60,000 bases of DNA from Membranipora membranacea (GCA_914767715.1 OU612073.1:2234001-2294000); one strand, 5' to 3'. Shown: positions 25,660 to 40,600, counted from the stretch's first letter. Program-made: numbers and translations. Notes: generated by a model from the sequence alone, not told the origin.

Positions 25660-28600
25660 CAATGACCTATCAGGCTATCTAACATACAGTTATTGCATCA
25701 ATGAGAGGGAGTTCATTGATTGCATCAAGTAAGGTAAACATGATTTCAATCGCGAAAAATTAATTATGGTTTTTGCTGATGAATAGATGTCCCAATAGAA
25801 ATATACATACATTACAGTCGTCCTTACTTTGTGAATTAGATCAAGTATGATCCAATTTGCCTGGTACCATGCCGCCAGCAGTTGAATGGAAACAGCCACA
25901 ATGTGGTCAAATAGGATCAAACCTGATCTATTTGGGCATGGTAAGACTTAGACTTTGATATGAATGTGCTGTGCTCTGATGGCAGTGGTCATTTGTATTT
26001 AATAGTAAAATTTACTAACCTCCAGCGCAGGCTTGTATAATGATGAGTTTTGGTTTTCCTTTCATAGTCGGGAAATTTCTGGCTGAGATTAACTGATAGA
26101 TTTCAGTCAGCCTGATGTGTTCGTCATCTGACCCTTGGACGCTCCCTTCAGCACCATGACTAGTTATAACCAGTACAAACATTCCTAGATCTCCGTATAC
26201 TGAGCGGCCTGTCTGGTCTACCAGCTGAGTTTCTCTGTGAATATCTGTCACTATATCCTTTAGAAAATCAAATGTTCATTGTCACTGGGCAGCGATTGAG
26301 ACCGGCCTCACTAACAGAACGCTGTCAGGGACATTAATATAAACTAACTCACTGATGATTGAATAAATCACAAAAGGAGGCTGCTGCCTAGGCTAAATAG
26401 ACAATGGAAAAATGTTTACCTTTGACCTGTAGTTTTTATACTCTCCATTCACAACAAACCCAAAGTTCTCCAACATATTCTTCATATTCTCATGATCTTT
26501 GTCAGCACCCTTTCTCCAGTCTAACTCTCCCTCTAGGTTTGTGTACTCAAACTTATTAGACAGTATGAGAGCTCTACCTCTTGTCTTAGTCATCTTATAT
26601 AACATCTAACATAGGGTGATGTAATATGTTATGTTCACATCATGGATGATCGCAAAAAATGAACACTGTCATCTCGAAGAAGATATTTGTACTACAAAAC
26701 TTGAAGGTGTGTGTGGCAGCAGGGAGGGTGGGAGGCGGCAGGTGACGTAAACGTTACACTGTGTCTTAAACTAAACAATAAATAAATCAATATGCTCTCC
26801 CCTATTAAGGAAAATTACCAGAACGTACACATTCATAGTGCTCAGAGCATCATTTGAATCAGTTGTTTGCATCACATTGTGAATCAAATAATGAATAGTC
26901 AACGATGGGAGTTGTCCACTCTTTGAACAAGTATACACTACTCCTAAATATGGATGCTTGTCGTTACCTCGACCAGTTATGTGTAGGAGTAATATTTCAT
27001 GCATCTCTAATAGATCTGAGCAAATATGACCAAGAGGGTAGATGAAAAATATGTTCATATAGAGCCACTCAAAATTAGGTATATTGGACTAACTTACCAT
27101 TTCCTGCGAGATAGTTGACTGTAAGTCACTGATGACCAGCGGTAGGTCGATTATTGGAGGTTGTGATTTCATCAACTCTATGATCTCATCCACAGCTTCC
27201 TCATTATTCTGTGTATCATTTCTGACATTCTCTCCACCAGCTGCTACTGCTCTGTATGTCTCTTCTGGTTGTACAGCTGTGGGGCATTCAAAAGGAAATG
27301 TGAGAAAAATTAACAAAATTAATAATGATATATAACTTAGGATAATAATGATATTATACTCTTGTTACAGAAGGTAAATTTAGATTCCCTGTACAGACCC
27401 AGACCAGCTGATGTATCTGGTGGCTGGAGAGTGGAGATATAGGTGCTGACTTTATCTTTTTCTGCTTCTGTCAGCGACAAACCTGCCGAAAAAAATAATT
27501 GATAATGTTATATACCCAAACAAATGAGTGATTCACATTCTACAACCGAGAATATTTCTATAAAAACAGATGAAAACTTTCTACTTGCATGGCTGAAAGT
27601 AGAAGTAAAAGCAAAAACATGTACAAGATACAAGATTTATGCTTGGTCTCCTCACACTTACATGGGAATCTTAGAGGCCTCGGTACTTGGAGTTGTCCAC
27701 CATCAGTTTGATCGTTACAGCAGGGCACAGGGTCAGCATTAGAGAAGAATGTGGTCAGCTGATGAGAGAGAGGTACATCTTTGTTAGTGTGTCTCAGAGG
27801 AGAATACCAATCTGGATCTACTTCTGTCTCAGGCCCACACTCTTGTAGATACAGACAGTGAGCACAGTAGAACTCACAGATAGGTCGAGCTGCGACCCAG
27901 ATAGACAGCAGGTGGTTGATAAGTGAGTCTGTGATGCTGATCAGCCGCTTCCATGAGGAATCTACCTCCTCCACAGGTGTATCCACCTGAACAGTGACTC
28001 TGCGATCAGCACTGCTGTGTCTTACACTGCTAACAGTGTTACCATGATGTACCATAGCTCCACTCCGAGCTGTTCTTATACGATTTCCAGAGTCAGTGAA
28101 GGGGGACAGATATACACATGTTAGCAGGTAGTATGCATATGAGGGAGGGGATAGACCAAGAAACTTGATATCTACTCGAAGTTGTAGAAGTTTGTTGTCC
28201 GTAGGTATAAGGTCCAGTGAGTCAGTGGAGAAGTAAGGGATGATGAATGTATTTCTTGGTGTTTTGTGAATTGGACCACATAAGAGATGGAATGCCTTGA
28301 GTAATGGCAACGCCACCTCATATGGAAAGTGATGTTGTGAATACAAACTCGATAGAACAGCCTCATCAACAACACCACTTTGCAACAGCTGACCAACAAG
28401 TTTCTCATACTTCACTTTAGGAATCATCTCATTTCCTACAGCTATGAAGTTTGGTTGGGCTGCCAGTCTAGACTCCCATCGATCTCTCAATCTGTGATGA
28501 AACAAAAGGGCGATGGCATCAGTGACGGCAGTAAGTCTGTGGAAAACATATCCCCTCAGACTATCCTCATGTCCAAACCACAGAATTCTACCAACATTGT

Positions 28601-31600
28601 GCATGTAGCGGAGCACCGTCAGATTTGCGTCACCTGGGAATTTCTTTGTGACTTCAGTGAGAAGAATGAAGGGCACATCACTGTTCTGATCAAAGAAGAG
28701 AAGCAGTAACTCCCAAAGTTTTGGGATTATTGTGAAAAACGGTTCAGCTCTGATCTGAAGGGTCTGCAATATCTGAAGAATAATCTCCTTACTGTTATCA
28801 CTGCTATCTAACTCAAATATATTCTGTGGAGGAATGATTTCTGATGAAGATGAGAAGAGGGCAATACTACAGAACTCAGAGGGACGTTTAGAAAATCTCT
28901 TCTCTTCCTCTATCATGTCCCTGATTAGGGAAGTAAGAGTATCTAGCAGCTCCACCTTTCTGGTGTCAAATGTGGAAACAACAGGAAATTTGTCTTTATG
29001 GGTGAGGACAAGAAGAGGATGGCCTAGACGAGGACATGACACATATAAATGTGACATGTAGTCCAGGACTAGTATCCTCACCGCTTCTTTTGGGCCACCT
29101 GATGACAACAACTTCTCAAACTGCTCCATATTGACAACAATGACTGGAATATAATTACTTCGTATTACCATATGATAGGAAATATGGTAAATACGGTCAC
29201 CTCCAAAATCAAAAACTTTCAACTGTGACTCTCCAACTGTGATCTCAGCCATTTTGAAAACCTCAGTAGTGTCATCCTCAATCCCTTCTCTGTTACGATA
29301 TGTGAGACTTCTTTCCTTTGTTTTCAAACTATTAATGAGACTAGTTTTACCTGCCATTCTGTTACCGATCACTGCTGCAGATACTATAGGGAGCTTTACA
29401 CCACCGTGCTGTTTGAGATCTGTGTAGTATTTTCTTATAGCCTGCAGGCCCTGACTACAGACTGCATAAGGAGGAGATGTCAGAGCTACACAGTCACTAC
29501 AGTCCAGCTCCTCTAGAGCAGGTAGAAGAAGAAGACGAGAGTCTAATGATTGGAGTTTTCTGTTACTGTAGAGTTCCAATGTCTTAAGCTTCTTCAGTTG
29601 TATAATAACTGGTGGGAGAGATGTGAAGCTATTACCTCCTATATTTATGGTCTCCAGGTTCGAGAGATTTGACAACCTGAAATAATAATTGTATGAGCTA
29701 TAGGAATTTAGATAAAATACAGACATCTATTCTCAATATCAGTCTACAGCTCTTTTGGCACCATTGCCTGAAATAATTGTAAAGCATCAAAGGGCAGATG
29801 ATAGTGTTGCTCAAGTATCACAAATATAGACATGACATAAATTTAATTCAACACTGTGTTAATTGCATCATGCATCATTGGGTGATTATATCTGGTAGGT
29901 CGTAACTTGTCTCCCTCCGCTCAATATCTCACCCCATCCCAACAACTCCTCACCAATGAGTGAATTTATGATTAATTTGTATTTATAATGGCTATGTGCG
30001 GCTTCAGTACGTTTGTGTACAAATCCCAAAATAATCATTCATGGCCGACATCAATGATTTCTTTTTAAAGTTGGTGTAATCGCACATAGGCAACTTAAAG
30101 TAGACTGCCCTGTTCATATTTTATTATTTTATCATGTGTGATAGTTTGGCAACTTTTTGAATAGGCAAAATTTGACATCTTAGGTCAGATTCGCAGCCTC
30201 TTTGTGTTTTTGGGAAATTCTCACAATTCCTCGAAAGAGGTTTGTCTGAAGAGAATCATTTTGTCTTTGAAAGGGTGAAAGAAAACCTCATGGCCAACAT
30301 AGTCTCGCTTCTCAAGTCTTATATGGGCTCATTTAATGAGACAGCAAGATGGCGCTGATGGCTACTACCTCCACTACTATCGATATCCTCAACATGGAAG
30401 CTCTACACCTAATTTTATCATCCTACCAAAAGCTTCATAGGCGTACCAGGGCAAAAGGTTCCTTTACAGATGCGATTTCCACCATGTTGAAAATGATAAG
30501 ATGTTAATCAGCTGTTCTCAGCTCATCTCTACATTTTAGGTATGCAGTTGACTCTGCAGGCATTTTCTATCTACTTTGCTTGTTGACAGTTGAGGGACTT
30601 CAAATGAAATTGAACCGAAACATTTTTTATTAAGGGAACTCAACTCTTTAGGGAAAAAAAAATCTGAATTAAATCTCATGCAAGAGCAAGATGGCTCTGA
30701 ATGTCGCCAACCAATGCTTTGAAAATATACAGCGAAGAGGCAAAAAGCAAAAAATTGGTTTCAGAAAAAAGACTTTCACATTTTCCAAAAAGCCGGATTT
30801 GATGACGACAATTAAAAAACTATGGTAAACACGTCAAACATCACTACTGTATCATATGTATATTTTGGGTCTACAATATTTGAAAATGTTCACTTAATAT
30901 TTGCTCCTGAAACGTACAAAATATATTTAAAGACATCGAGAATTCGTCTTCATCATGTGAAATCCTAAAATTTTGGAAAACAGAAATTTGCTTTACGTGT
31001 GTACTGTGTACTGAAGGGGAAAATTTTCTCGAAAAAGCGAATTTTTTAGAGGGAAAATAATTATTAGTTGTCTTCTTCTTGTACAGGAAAAAACCAATCT
31101 TTAAACTTTCTTATATCATAATTATTCTTAATGGACAACTGTCGTATTCCTATTGGCTGAGGGATGGGAGCTTTCACCATTCCAGTCAGTTGCATGTTAA
31201 TGCACTGATCTCTCTGAATTTGGGTAACTTGAAATTTGAGGATGGCTTTAAAAGACCAGCGGAAACATACATACTTATATCAGTCGTATACAGAATACAC
31301 ACATATACCTGGTACTTATATCAGTATATCGAATATCTATATAATTAATAAATATGATGATGGTGTTTAAAAAACCTGTTGGAAATATATATATATATAT
31401 ATAATATGAGTCAGAAATAATATCTTGTGCTGGAGGATTAATAATATACAGCAAGATATTTCTCAAACAATATATTAAATTTTCTTCATTTCGCATGAAT
31501 ATGATCAAAGTATATCATAATATCTCATATTAAATCTGAATATCTATATAATTAATAAATATAGAATTATTCTGCTGCTACATGAGTGCAAAGATGAATT

Positions 31601-34600
31601 TACGCTACTGATACCAGTCACATACAGAATACGCACACATACCTGGTACTGATATCAGTGAGACCACATTTATACAGATGCAGCTCAGTCAGCTCAGTCA
31701 GCTCATACAGACCATCAGGTACAGATCTGAGTACTGGGTTATTACTGAGGTCCAGGTACTGTAACTTAATCAGCTGTGATATCCTGTATTATATATAATA
31801 TGAGTCAGAAACAGTTACTTGTGCTGGAGGATTTATGTTATCATACATTCTTAAATGATAAATCAAATTTACTTCATTCCACATGAATATGATCAAAGTA
31901 TATCATAATATCTCATATTAAATCCGAATATCTATATAATTAATAAATAGAGAAATATTCTCCTGCTACATGAGAACAAAGATGAATATACGCTACTGAT
32001 ATCAGTCACATACAGAATACACACACACATACCTGGTACTAATATCAGTGAGGCAACAGTCGTGCAGACGCAGCACAGACAGCTCAGTCAGCTCACACAG
32101 ACCATCAGGTACAGAGCTGAGTGCCCAGTTATCACTGAGGTCCAGGATCTGTAACTTAGTCAGCTGTGATATCCTGTATATATATAATATGAGTCAGATA
32201 TAATAACTTGTGCTAGAGGATTTATGTTATCATACATTTTTAAATGATAAATCAAATTTTCTTCATCTCGCATGAAAATGATCAAAGTATATCATAATAT
32301 CTCATATTAAATCCGAATATCTATATAATTAATAAATATAGAATTATTCTCCTGCTACATGAGTGCAAAGATGAATTTACGATACTGATATCAGTCACAT
32401 ACAGAATAGACACACATACTTGGTACTTATCTCAGTGAGCCCACAACTAGACAGACTCAGCACAGTCAGCTCAGTCAGCTCATACAGACCATCAGGTACA
32501 GAGCTGAGTGCTGAGTTACCACTGAGGCCCAGTTTCTGTAGCTTAGTCAGCTGTGATATCCTGTATATATATAATATGAGTCAGAAACAGTTACTTGTGC
32601 TGGAAGATTGATATTAACCAGCAACATATTTCTGAAACAATAGATTAAATTTTCTTCATTTCGCATGAATATGATCAAAGTATATCATAATATCTCATAT
32701 TAAATCTGAATATCTATATAATTAATAAATATAGAATTATTCTCTGGCTACATGAGTGCAAAGATGAATTTACGATACTGATATCAGTCACATACAGAAT
32801 AGACACACATACCTGGTACTTATCTCAGTGAGCCAACAACAAGACAGACTCAGCTCAGTCAGCTCAGTCAGCTCATATACGACATCAGAGCTGAGTGTCA
32901 TGTTATTACTGAGGCTCAGTTTCTGTAGCTTAGTCAGCTGTGATATCCTGTATTATATAAAATATGAGTCAGAAACAGTATCTTGTGCTGGAGGATTTAT
33001 GTTATCATACATTTTTAAATGATAAATCAAATTTTCTTCATTTCGCATGAATATGATCAAAGTATATCATAATATCTCATATTAAATCCGAATATCTATA
33101 TAATTAATAAATATAGAATTATTCTCTTGCTACATGAGTGCAAAGATGAATTTACGATACTGATATCAGTCACATACAGAATAGACACACATACCTGGTA
33201 CTGATATCAGTGAGACCACATTTATACAAATGCAGCTCAGTCAGCTCAGTCAGCTCATACAGACCATCAGGTACAGATCTGAGTACTGGGTTATTACTGA
33301 GGTCCAGGTACTGTAACTTAATCAGCTGTGATATCCTGTATTAGATATAATATGAGTCAGAAACAGTTACTTGTGCTGGAGGATTGATATTAACCAGCAA
33401 CATTTTTTAAGTAAGGCGCAATATTTCTTATTTCATATCATCATAATTACAAAGAATCCAAAATTTTTTGTGAACGGATCATAGTTTTTATCCACTGCTG
33501 TGAGATTGTACAGCACATGTTGTTTAAAATTTTATATATTAGAACATATAGACCGTGGCCAAGTTCAATACACAAGTTTAAATACTTTAAATTGATTAAT
33601 TACTAAATTCCTTGATGGTATGCAGTAAAGTTTTTTGTTAAGTTCCAAGATTCATCATCTTTGAAGCGGAGAGAGTTTACCTCTCTTGGGTACAGGGACC
33701 GGGACCCATAGTACTCATGCTGCACCCTATACCCATGCCCGCCGGAAATCCGGCTGCTCTTTGTATCGAAGAGGCAGAGGGGGTTCTTTTTACTGCGTGT
33801 GGGGTGTGCAAACACACAGTGGACCTCCGGCATTTTTGCTCCCGTTCCGCAAGGACCTGGTAAGGATGAATGGTGTGCCAGTACCAAATCAAAAATGACT
33901 GCCGGCGCCGGGAATTGAACCTGGACCTCAAAGATCCAAAGTCCGTGCCATTAACCATTAGACCACTCCTAGTTTAAGTGCTCACACGGTGCAAGATGCT
34001 GGTAGAGGCATTTCATTATCAACCACTCCTGACTCCTTCCAAGATTAAATCTAATCATATATTTTCATTTTGCCTATGTATGTTAGTTGTGGTATATACT
34101 GGCCACCAATAATAAAAACGGGCGATGCAAGAGTAGCCGGTGTCACATAGAAGGCTGCGGATAGATTGTTTCATGTAAGGTTTTCTCATTTTCAATTCCC
34201 ATCAAAAGAATGGCACAAAACGACATCAAATAAGACTTAATTCAAGCTTGCTGTTGCATAAGAATATTTTGCTAATGCTTTAGTAAGTGTGAGTAAGCGG
34301 GCTGTGAGACAAGGATAGAGATAATAGGAGCCTCGCCCGGGTCATATCACTGATAAATAACTCAGAAATATAGCATAATAGTACCCTGTGTACTCTACTT
34401 ACCTCTGCCATTCAAATGTGCCCTGCCTGAGAGCATCTTCATCAATAACCTCCACTCTGAGCTGTAGGAGATGAGGAGCTTTATCAGGTAACCAGGAGGG
34501 GATACTCTTCAGACCACTGATACTGAGATGAGTGATAGAGTTATCTCCCTTATCTAACTCTATCTCATCCCATGTCATGTCTCTGTAGTCTGAGTTTAAG

Positions 34601-37600
34601 TATGATGGTATCCTCTCTAGCTCCTCCTCTCCTGAATGTCTGTACCAGACTGTGTACTTATCTATAATGTTATTATATTATAGATAAATATAATAAGTTA
34701 ATAAGGTATTAAAGATCATAAATATTATAATAATACTGATCTTTGTGTACTCATAGCCTACTACTTATATTGGAATGTTAGACAACAGTTAGATAAATTG
34801 TTGTCAACCATACTATAGAATTTAGAATGTAATACAGGTACAGGTTGGTCGGTGCGGTTTTAGTTGTCTGATCTTAGGTGTTACATTTGAGGCGCAGTCG
34901 AGTTGATAAAACACACCAAACAACCTGTGAGAATAGGAATGCAACAAAATTATGAGTTGTCTGACCTTACATGCCAATGTCTATTGCTCATAAAAACCGT
35001 CAGCAGGGAGAATTATCCTTGCTTTTAGCTATTGCAACAATTTCTGTTTCCTAACATTTGGAAAAGGTCCCATCATTTAAGAGATGGAAATATTGTCATG
35101 AAGGCGGAACAGTTCTGAGCTATTTGCAGTTACTGAAGAGGTTCACTGCTATAACAGTAAACAGGATTAATGATGCCCTTTGCTTACAACAATGAGAAAG
35201 GTAATTCCCTCTGTAAACAGGAAATACAGACATACCATCATTATCAGAGTTATCCCCACTCTCACCAAAATTTGATTCGGAGTTATCTACAATCTCAGGT
35301 AGTATGATGACCTCTTCCTGGTATATCTCTTTAGTGATGTCATTTCCACTACAAGTTACACAGTCTCCCTGATCTGAAAGAAATACATCTGTGTAAGCTG
35401 CTGAATTTATGCATCACAAATCATGAGTGTAATATTACAGTTTTTTTTAGTTTGACAAGGTTAATCAACTCCGCCTCTCCCGTGGGTTTCATCATAGACA
35501 ATGACAGTGAAGAAATTTGACGTTTGATATGAGTTTCAGCAAGTTTTGCGCTGAAAAATATGTCCTGTACATAGTGATCAACCACGCATCTCTGTATAAA
35601 GGCAAACTGCTAATGGAAATACCCATCCGGGGCCAACTGGCCATCCTTTTCACCTTGTATCGATTTCAGCATGTCACCATAACAAAGCCATCTGGTTGCA
35701 TATATTGTAGCAGGATGGCCTAGCAACAATTTGTATTACAAACCCATCCGCATGGCTGTTTGGCAACTGCTGGTTGCCCAAAACCAACTAGAAAGGGCAT
35801 TCATCAGCCTACTGATGCCGTATACCATATTTCATGCTTACCGACAGAAACTGACTGACCATCACCTTTAGCTGACAGAGGAGGATTATTTCTCTCTGAC
35901 GAAGGCTCAGCTTTTCTGATACATGATAGGTAACTTCCCATACCTGTTTCCTATAATGGATTAAGTGAAAACATCTAGATCTGAATGTTATCAAACAGCT
36001 AACGCAGCAAATAGATATCCTGATATTCTTTCATCAATCTGACAGAAAAGTCATTGAATTACATACCTCCGTGGACCTGTTTTGTTTTCTTAGAGCAAAT
36101 GGAGAATGAAAGAAAAATGTTGCGAGACTACTGTTTAAAGCCCTATGAGACAGGATGCAAACCATGCGTTCTACTACCTAAGGGTACTAAATTGAGGTAC
36201 ATGTTATATTATCCATCATCTGAGTTTTAAAACTGAAATCTCAGTGTCCGGAGAGAAGGAAACGTGAGCTCAGTCTTACTCGTTGATGTAATGGCTGAGA
36301 GTTTTGTTGTCAAGGTTATAAAGGTTTTAAGAGGTTGGAATTTAGTTGGCAGTGCAAAAAATGTTTATTGAGTGTAAGTAACAATCTGTTTACCCTCTCG
36401 ATTAATAAACCCAATATAGTTACCAGGACTTTGTTTTTTATCAATGTAAACAGCCAAAGCTGCCAGATTTTTGAGCAAGACGCAATAGCTGACGCAAGTT
36501 ATTCAGTTATGGAATCGTTCACGAATAACCTTACTATTCACAGCAGTGATTTATACCGTTCCAGTTTTTGTCTCAGATAAGCCTAATTTCTATAACAGCC
36601 TATGAGTAACTCTTGGCCTATCTTTATGGCTTGCCTTCGTGGGTTGCCACCGTGTTTTCTGTTATCACCAGGTTTAAACTGGTTTAATAATAATTGCATG
36701 GGGCAAACAGTATGACTGATAAAGAAGAGATAACAACGTTACAGCCTTCTATATAGCGCTCCTAAACATAGACAAACTTACTAAGGACTAATATCTCACC
36801 GTCTAGAATTACTCTAGAATCAATGTCACCTATAAATGATTTTCAGACACAAATAGACCACTACGCAGAGCAAGAGTTTAAATAGCTAAATTAAGGGTAT
36901 AACATAAAGTGACCCAAATCGAGCTGAATTAAAATCTAAGTTTCATTTCATCATCTAGGTAGGGTAATTGATGTAAGTGTTCTAATGGCTTGTTACCACT
37001 AGAACGTAGCCGTTAGACCTCCATGTAGCGACCAGTTTTGTTCAGTGAATTTTTGACCTGTTGTCTCCTGACCACTGCTCCAGTTTTATGCCCGGTTGGC
37101 TATGTCACATCCAGACATGATTGTATCAGTCATTTACTTGCTCAAACTTACCTATTGGTATCAGTTCGCGACATCGATATGGCTTTGATATAGATATACA
37201 TGCTGTTTCAATCCTGGCTGAATGGATTTGCCACAAATATGATGAGTGGTTTGAATTGAACCCATCCACTTCTATGTTGCAAATCACCCTAAGACAGTTA
37301 ATTCTAGCTAGAGCTCTAATATGCTATATAGTTTGAAGGTGACTTAATATTAGCTAGCACCAGTTTTCTGTAGCAAAGGTTGGTGTTCATATTGTGTAAA
37401 GTATTGTGCGAATGGAAGTTGGCCATAACTTTCACTTTTTTATTCTGCGTGTAAAGCCAGACTTTTCCTCCTGCAAAAACTTAACGTTGCAATGGTAGGC
37501 AACCACTGATTGCCCATTTAATAACCGGATACCTATGTGGCAGGCAGGTGTCAGATACCCTTGTTACAACCAGAAGATTCTTGTAACATATCTGGATGGA

Positions 37601-40600
37601 TCTGTATTACAACACCTCTAACCAACATGTTGACTTGCCAAACGGTAACTGTAAATTGCTGAACAGGCAGAACAGACTGAACAGCTGAACAGAATTTCTC
37701 AGACTAAAATTAGTTTTTGTATTATTTTCTGTGGCTGACTATAACTTCTCAAACACATTCCTCCCAGCCAAATGATTTAATGAGTATAATGAATCAATCC
37801 TAAGTTCCTGCTGGCACCTTAAATATTTGTTTTAGAGCATCACTGATATATATTACACGAACGTGGGGTACATATCTAACCCTTAGGAGGTGTATGGCTA
37901 TTTCATGTGTGGTTGCTGGACCGCATTTCTCATCTTTAAATGGTCCACAAGTTCAGAATCTGTTATAGCTGACACTCGTAAACTTTTGTCAAGCAGCGCT
38001 TGCCTGAGTTTTTGAAGGTTTTACTGGAACTTCAATCATGCGTAATGTACAAGCTGCAAGATTTATAACTTTAGTTATATCCTCACACAAGGCTTTATAC
38101 TGATGGCATATCTTCACAAATAGCAACGCTATGTTTTTTCCACTGATCCATAAATTCATATATAATATGAATATATATATATATTCATATAAATGAGGGA
38201 AAACAAATGAAGCAATTAAACTACCAAATCTGAAAATTTTAGGAAACTAGAAACACTATTCAGCACAATGCCATCCTTTCATCTAGGCAGTCTTGACAAG
38301 CTTTGTTGGGGGGGGGGGGGGTGGGTGTTGTTGGTTCCTTACATCAATTCATTAAGTGTAATACCCTAATACTTACTGTGGATAAAATAATAGAAAGAGA
38401 CAAATGCAATTGCAAACTTAATATAAGTATTCAGCAGAATATAAGGAGTTGTCCAGGCTTGTGCATAATTAGTAGTCTGAGAAATTCTGTTCAGCTGTTC
38501 AGCATGTTCGGCCTGTTCAGCAATTTACAGTTACCGCTTGCCAAAGTGTTTACTTCTCATTAAAAAGTGAGTATACAATGTATATTGGTACTTACTTAAT
38601 AGAACGAGATTAGTAACCCCTTCTGATGCAGAAGTCACCGATGCTTTAAAGATTGCCCATTGATACTTGACCCAGTTAGTGACCAAGTTCCACAATTACT
38701 AGAGCCTTAAACCTGCAACAGGAAGCGCTGCAAGTAGTGAGTTGTCAGGGCAAAGGTTATTCTGCAGCTAAGCTATTTGACAGTGTCATAGTTAGAGGGC
38801 TGGGTGTATGACACAGGAAAGATAAGGAACAACTCAAGCAAATGTGTGACAGCTGACAGATGTGGAGAATTGTGAGTCAATTTCTCAGAGCTCATGTAAG
38901 GAGGACCAGAAATATTACAAACTAATTATATCTGGTTGGATCTGATCAGCGTTTAACATAAAACTGAACAGTATTGTCAGCTTACGGTCAAAGGTTTACC
39001 TGAGATAAAAGTAGTCAATGCACTCTTTTACAGTATCTGTATCTGTATCAGTTTCTGACTAATGAATGGAAGCTGGTCGGCTGTTTAAAATATTGATCTC
39101 AGTCCTACCTCATCACTCCTGAACAAATGAATATGAAGGCTTCACCAACCAAGACAAGAAAGTATAAACTCAACCGATCTGTAAATATGTACCAATGACG
39201 GTTTAAGTAACTTTAATAACTGCTAGATTAGTACCATTGAGTCTTCATCAATAAAACAAGCCTTATCTCAACATAAAACTATTGCCTACTAGGTATATTT
39301 TTGAAGTGTTTACATAGAGAATACCAGCAAGCTGTTTACTTGAATGTTGCTAAAATACAGAGAGAGACAAATAGTGTACAGTTAGTAGGGAACCCTTACA
39401 GATGTTTGTAAAGAACACAGGTTCTTATGCAAGACCTGTGATTGAGTGAAACCCAATGGTCTCGACCACATGGGGCACTCAACCACAAAACTTGCACAAA
39501 CAGCAGAAGGCCCATATGAGGGGATGTATTGTATTAATCAGTATACCAGACTCTTTTTGGCAACTTTAAAAGAACTCGGATGATGGGGAACAAGGTATTG
39601 AAATCGTACAAATGGACTTAACCCTCCAAATTAATCAGGGACTTTACTGAAAAATATGGTGGTTCTATATTACTAAAGAGTAATATGTCATTTGATCTAT
39701 AATGACATAGTACTCTTTTATTACAAAATCTATGATAGTTACTGTATGTTCGTCAATGAAATGGATGATGGGGTAATGTACTTGTCTCACATAGATTTGG
39801 TCGCATTGATCTGTTGTAAGAGAGATCTAAAACACACAACCGACAAATGGAGGCAAGGCACATATATAAGGGTGTTACCTCTTGGTCACTCCACATCTTC
39901 AACTTATTCTTAGCCTGGCAGCAACATCTACCCTACAGCAATGAACAGTGGCGTATATTAGCACTCACGGCCCACGGATTTCTGTGAATGGCTGAATAGC
40001 TCAGTGTGTAGAGCGTCTGCCTAATAATCACTGTTAATCAGATTGTTGTGGATTTGAATCCCAACAAGGTCAGTTTTTTTTCAAATGGGTGCTTTATAAC
40101 TAGAGCATTTTTACCGTAATCTTCTACTGCTATTGAGTTGTTTTCTGAAAGTACCCAACAGCTCAGTGAGCTGTTGAAATACCTCTCTGCTTGCACTATT
40201 TTGCTACCGATATGCAAAAATTTCCGTGGTGGGAGGGCGCTTAAGCGGCCCTCCCACACCCTCCCCGCCACGCCTACGGTGTGTGGATCGGGCTGCGCCC
40301 GATCATTATGCTCATCTCTAAAAAGTCAGCGAGTGAAATTATTTAGAATACGCCCCTGGCAATGAATGTATCATGCATAGTACTAGTCAGTAAGAACAGT
40401 ACAACAGTATAAAAGGGGGCGTTTGAACAGGCAAAGTAGAAATATAAAAACTGGAATACCTTCAAGTTTCATGAGTTGTTCCCTCCCAGAAAATAAGTGC
40501 ACAGCTCCGATAAATCTTTAAATCCTTTTCACACTAATTCGCCATCTATAATGACAAACTCTAATTGCTGTGACAAGGCAGGTTTCAAGCAGTAGTTTCT

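Larger units (their letters stand above)
24574..26605 (-). other. Caspase domain exons of gene A
   Basis: Exon 26605-26420 opens with MLYKMTKTRGRALILSN, the usual first strand of a caspase large subunit. Exon 26257-26020 carries the catalytic His (codon at 26158-26156, in TSHGAEG) and the catalytic Cys (codon 26029-26027, in QACAGG). Exon 25497-25318 holds the acidic inter-subunit linker, with Asp residues that could be cleavage sites, and the start of p10 (DLFIIQSSFDG). Exon 25183-25077 has GFVAPRDQNGSPFIRG, matching the substrate-pocket Arg and following helix of p10, then FYKYAHRYHLQ. Exon 24811-24574 ends the fold with EAYVAQMPRITC. This is a true caspase (SHG and QACxG), not a metacaspase. 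All catalytic features seem present, so it is predicted active. Confidence 0.9.

Noticed and set aside
28380-29427. Plus-strand open frames opposite the Roc-COR exon
   Set aside because: These are shadows of the 2 kb minus-strand exon and have no domain.
33603-33958. Three overlapping open frames of 70-94 codons
   Set aside because: All lie in the SINE body, and the GC-rich body simply lacks stop codons.
39984-40070. Functional tRNA gene
   Set aside because: A and B boxes are present, but the anticodon arm is distorted and the acceptor stem does not pair.
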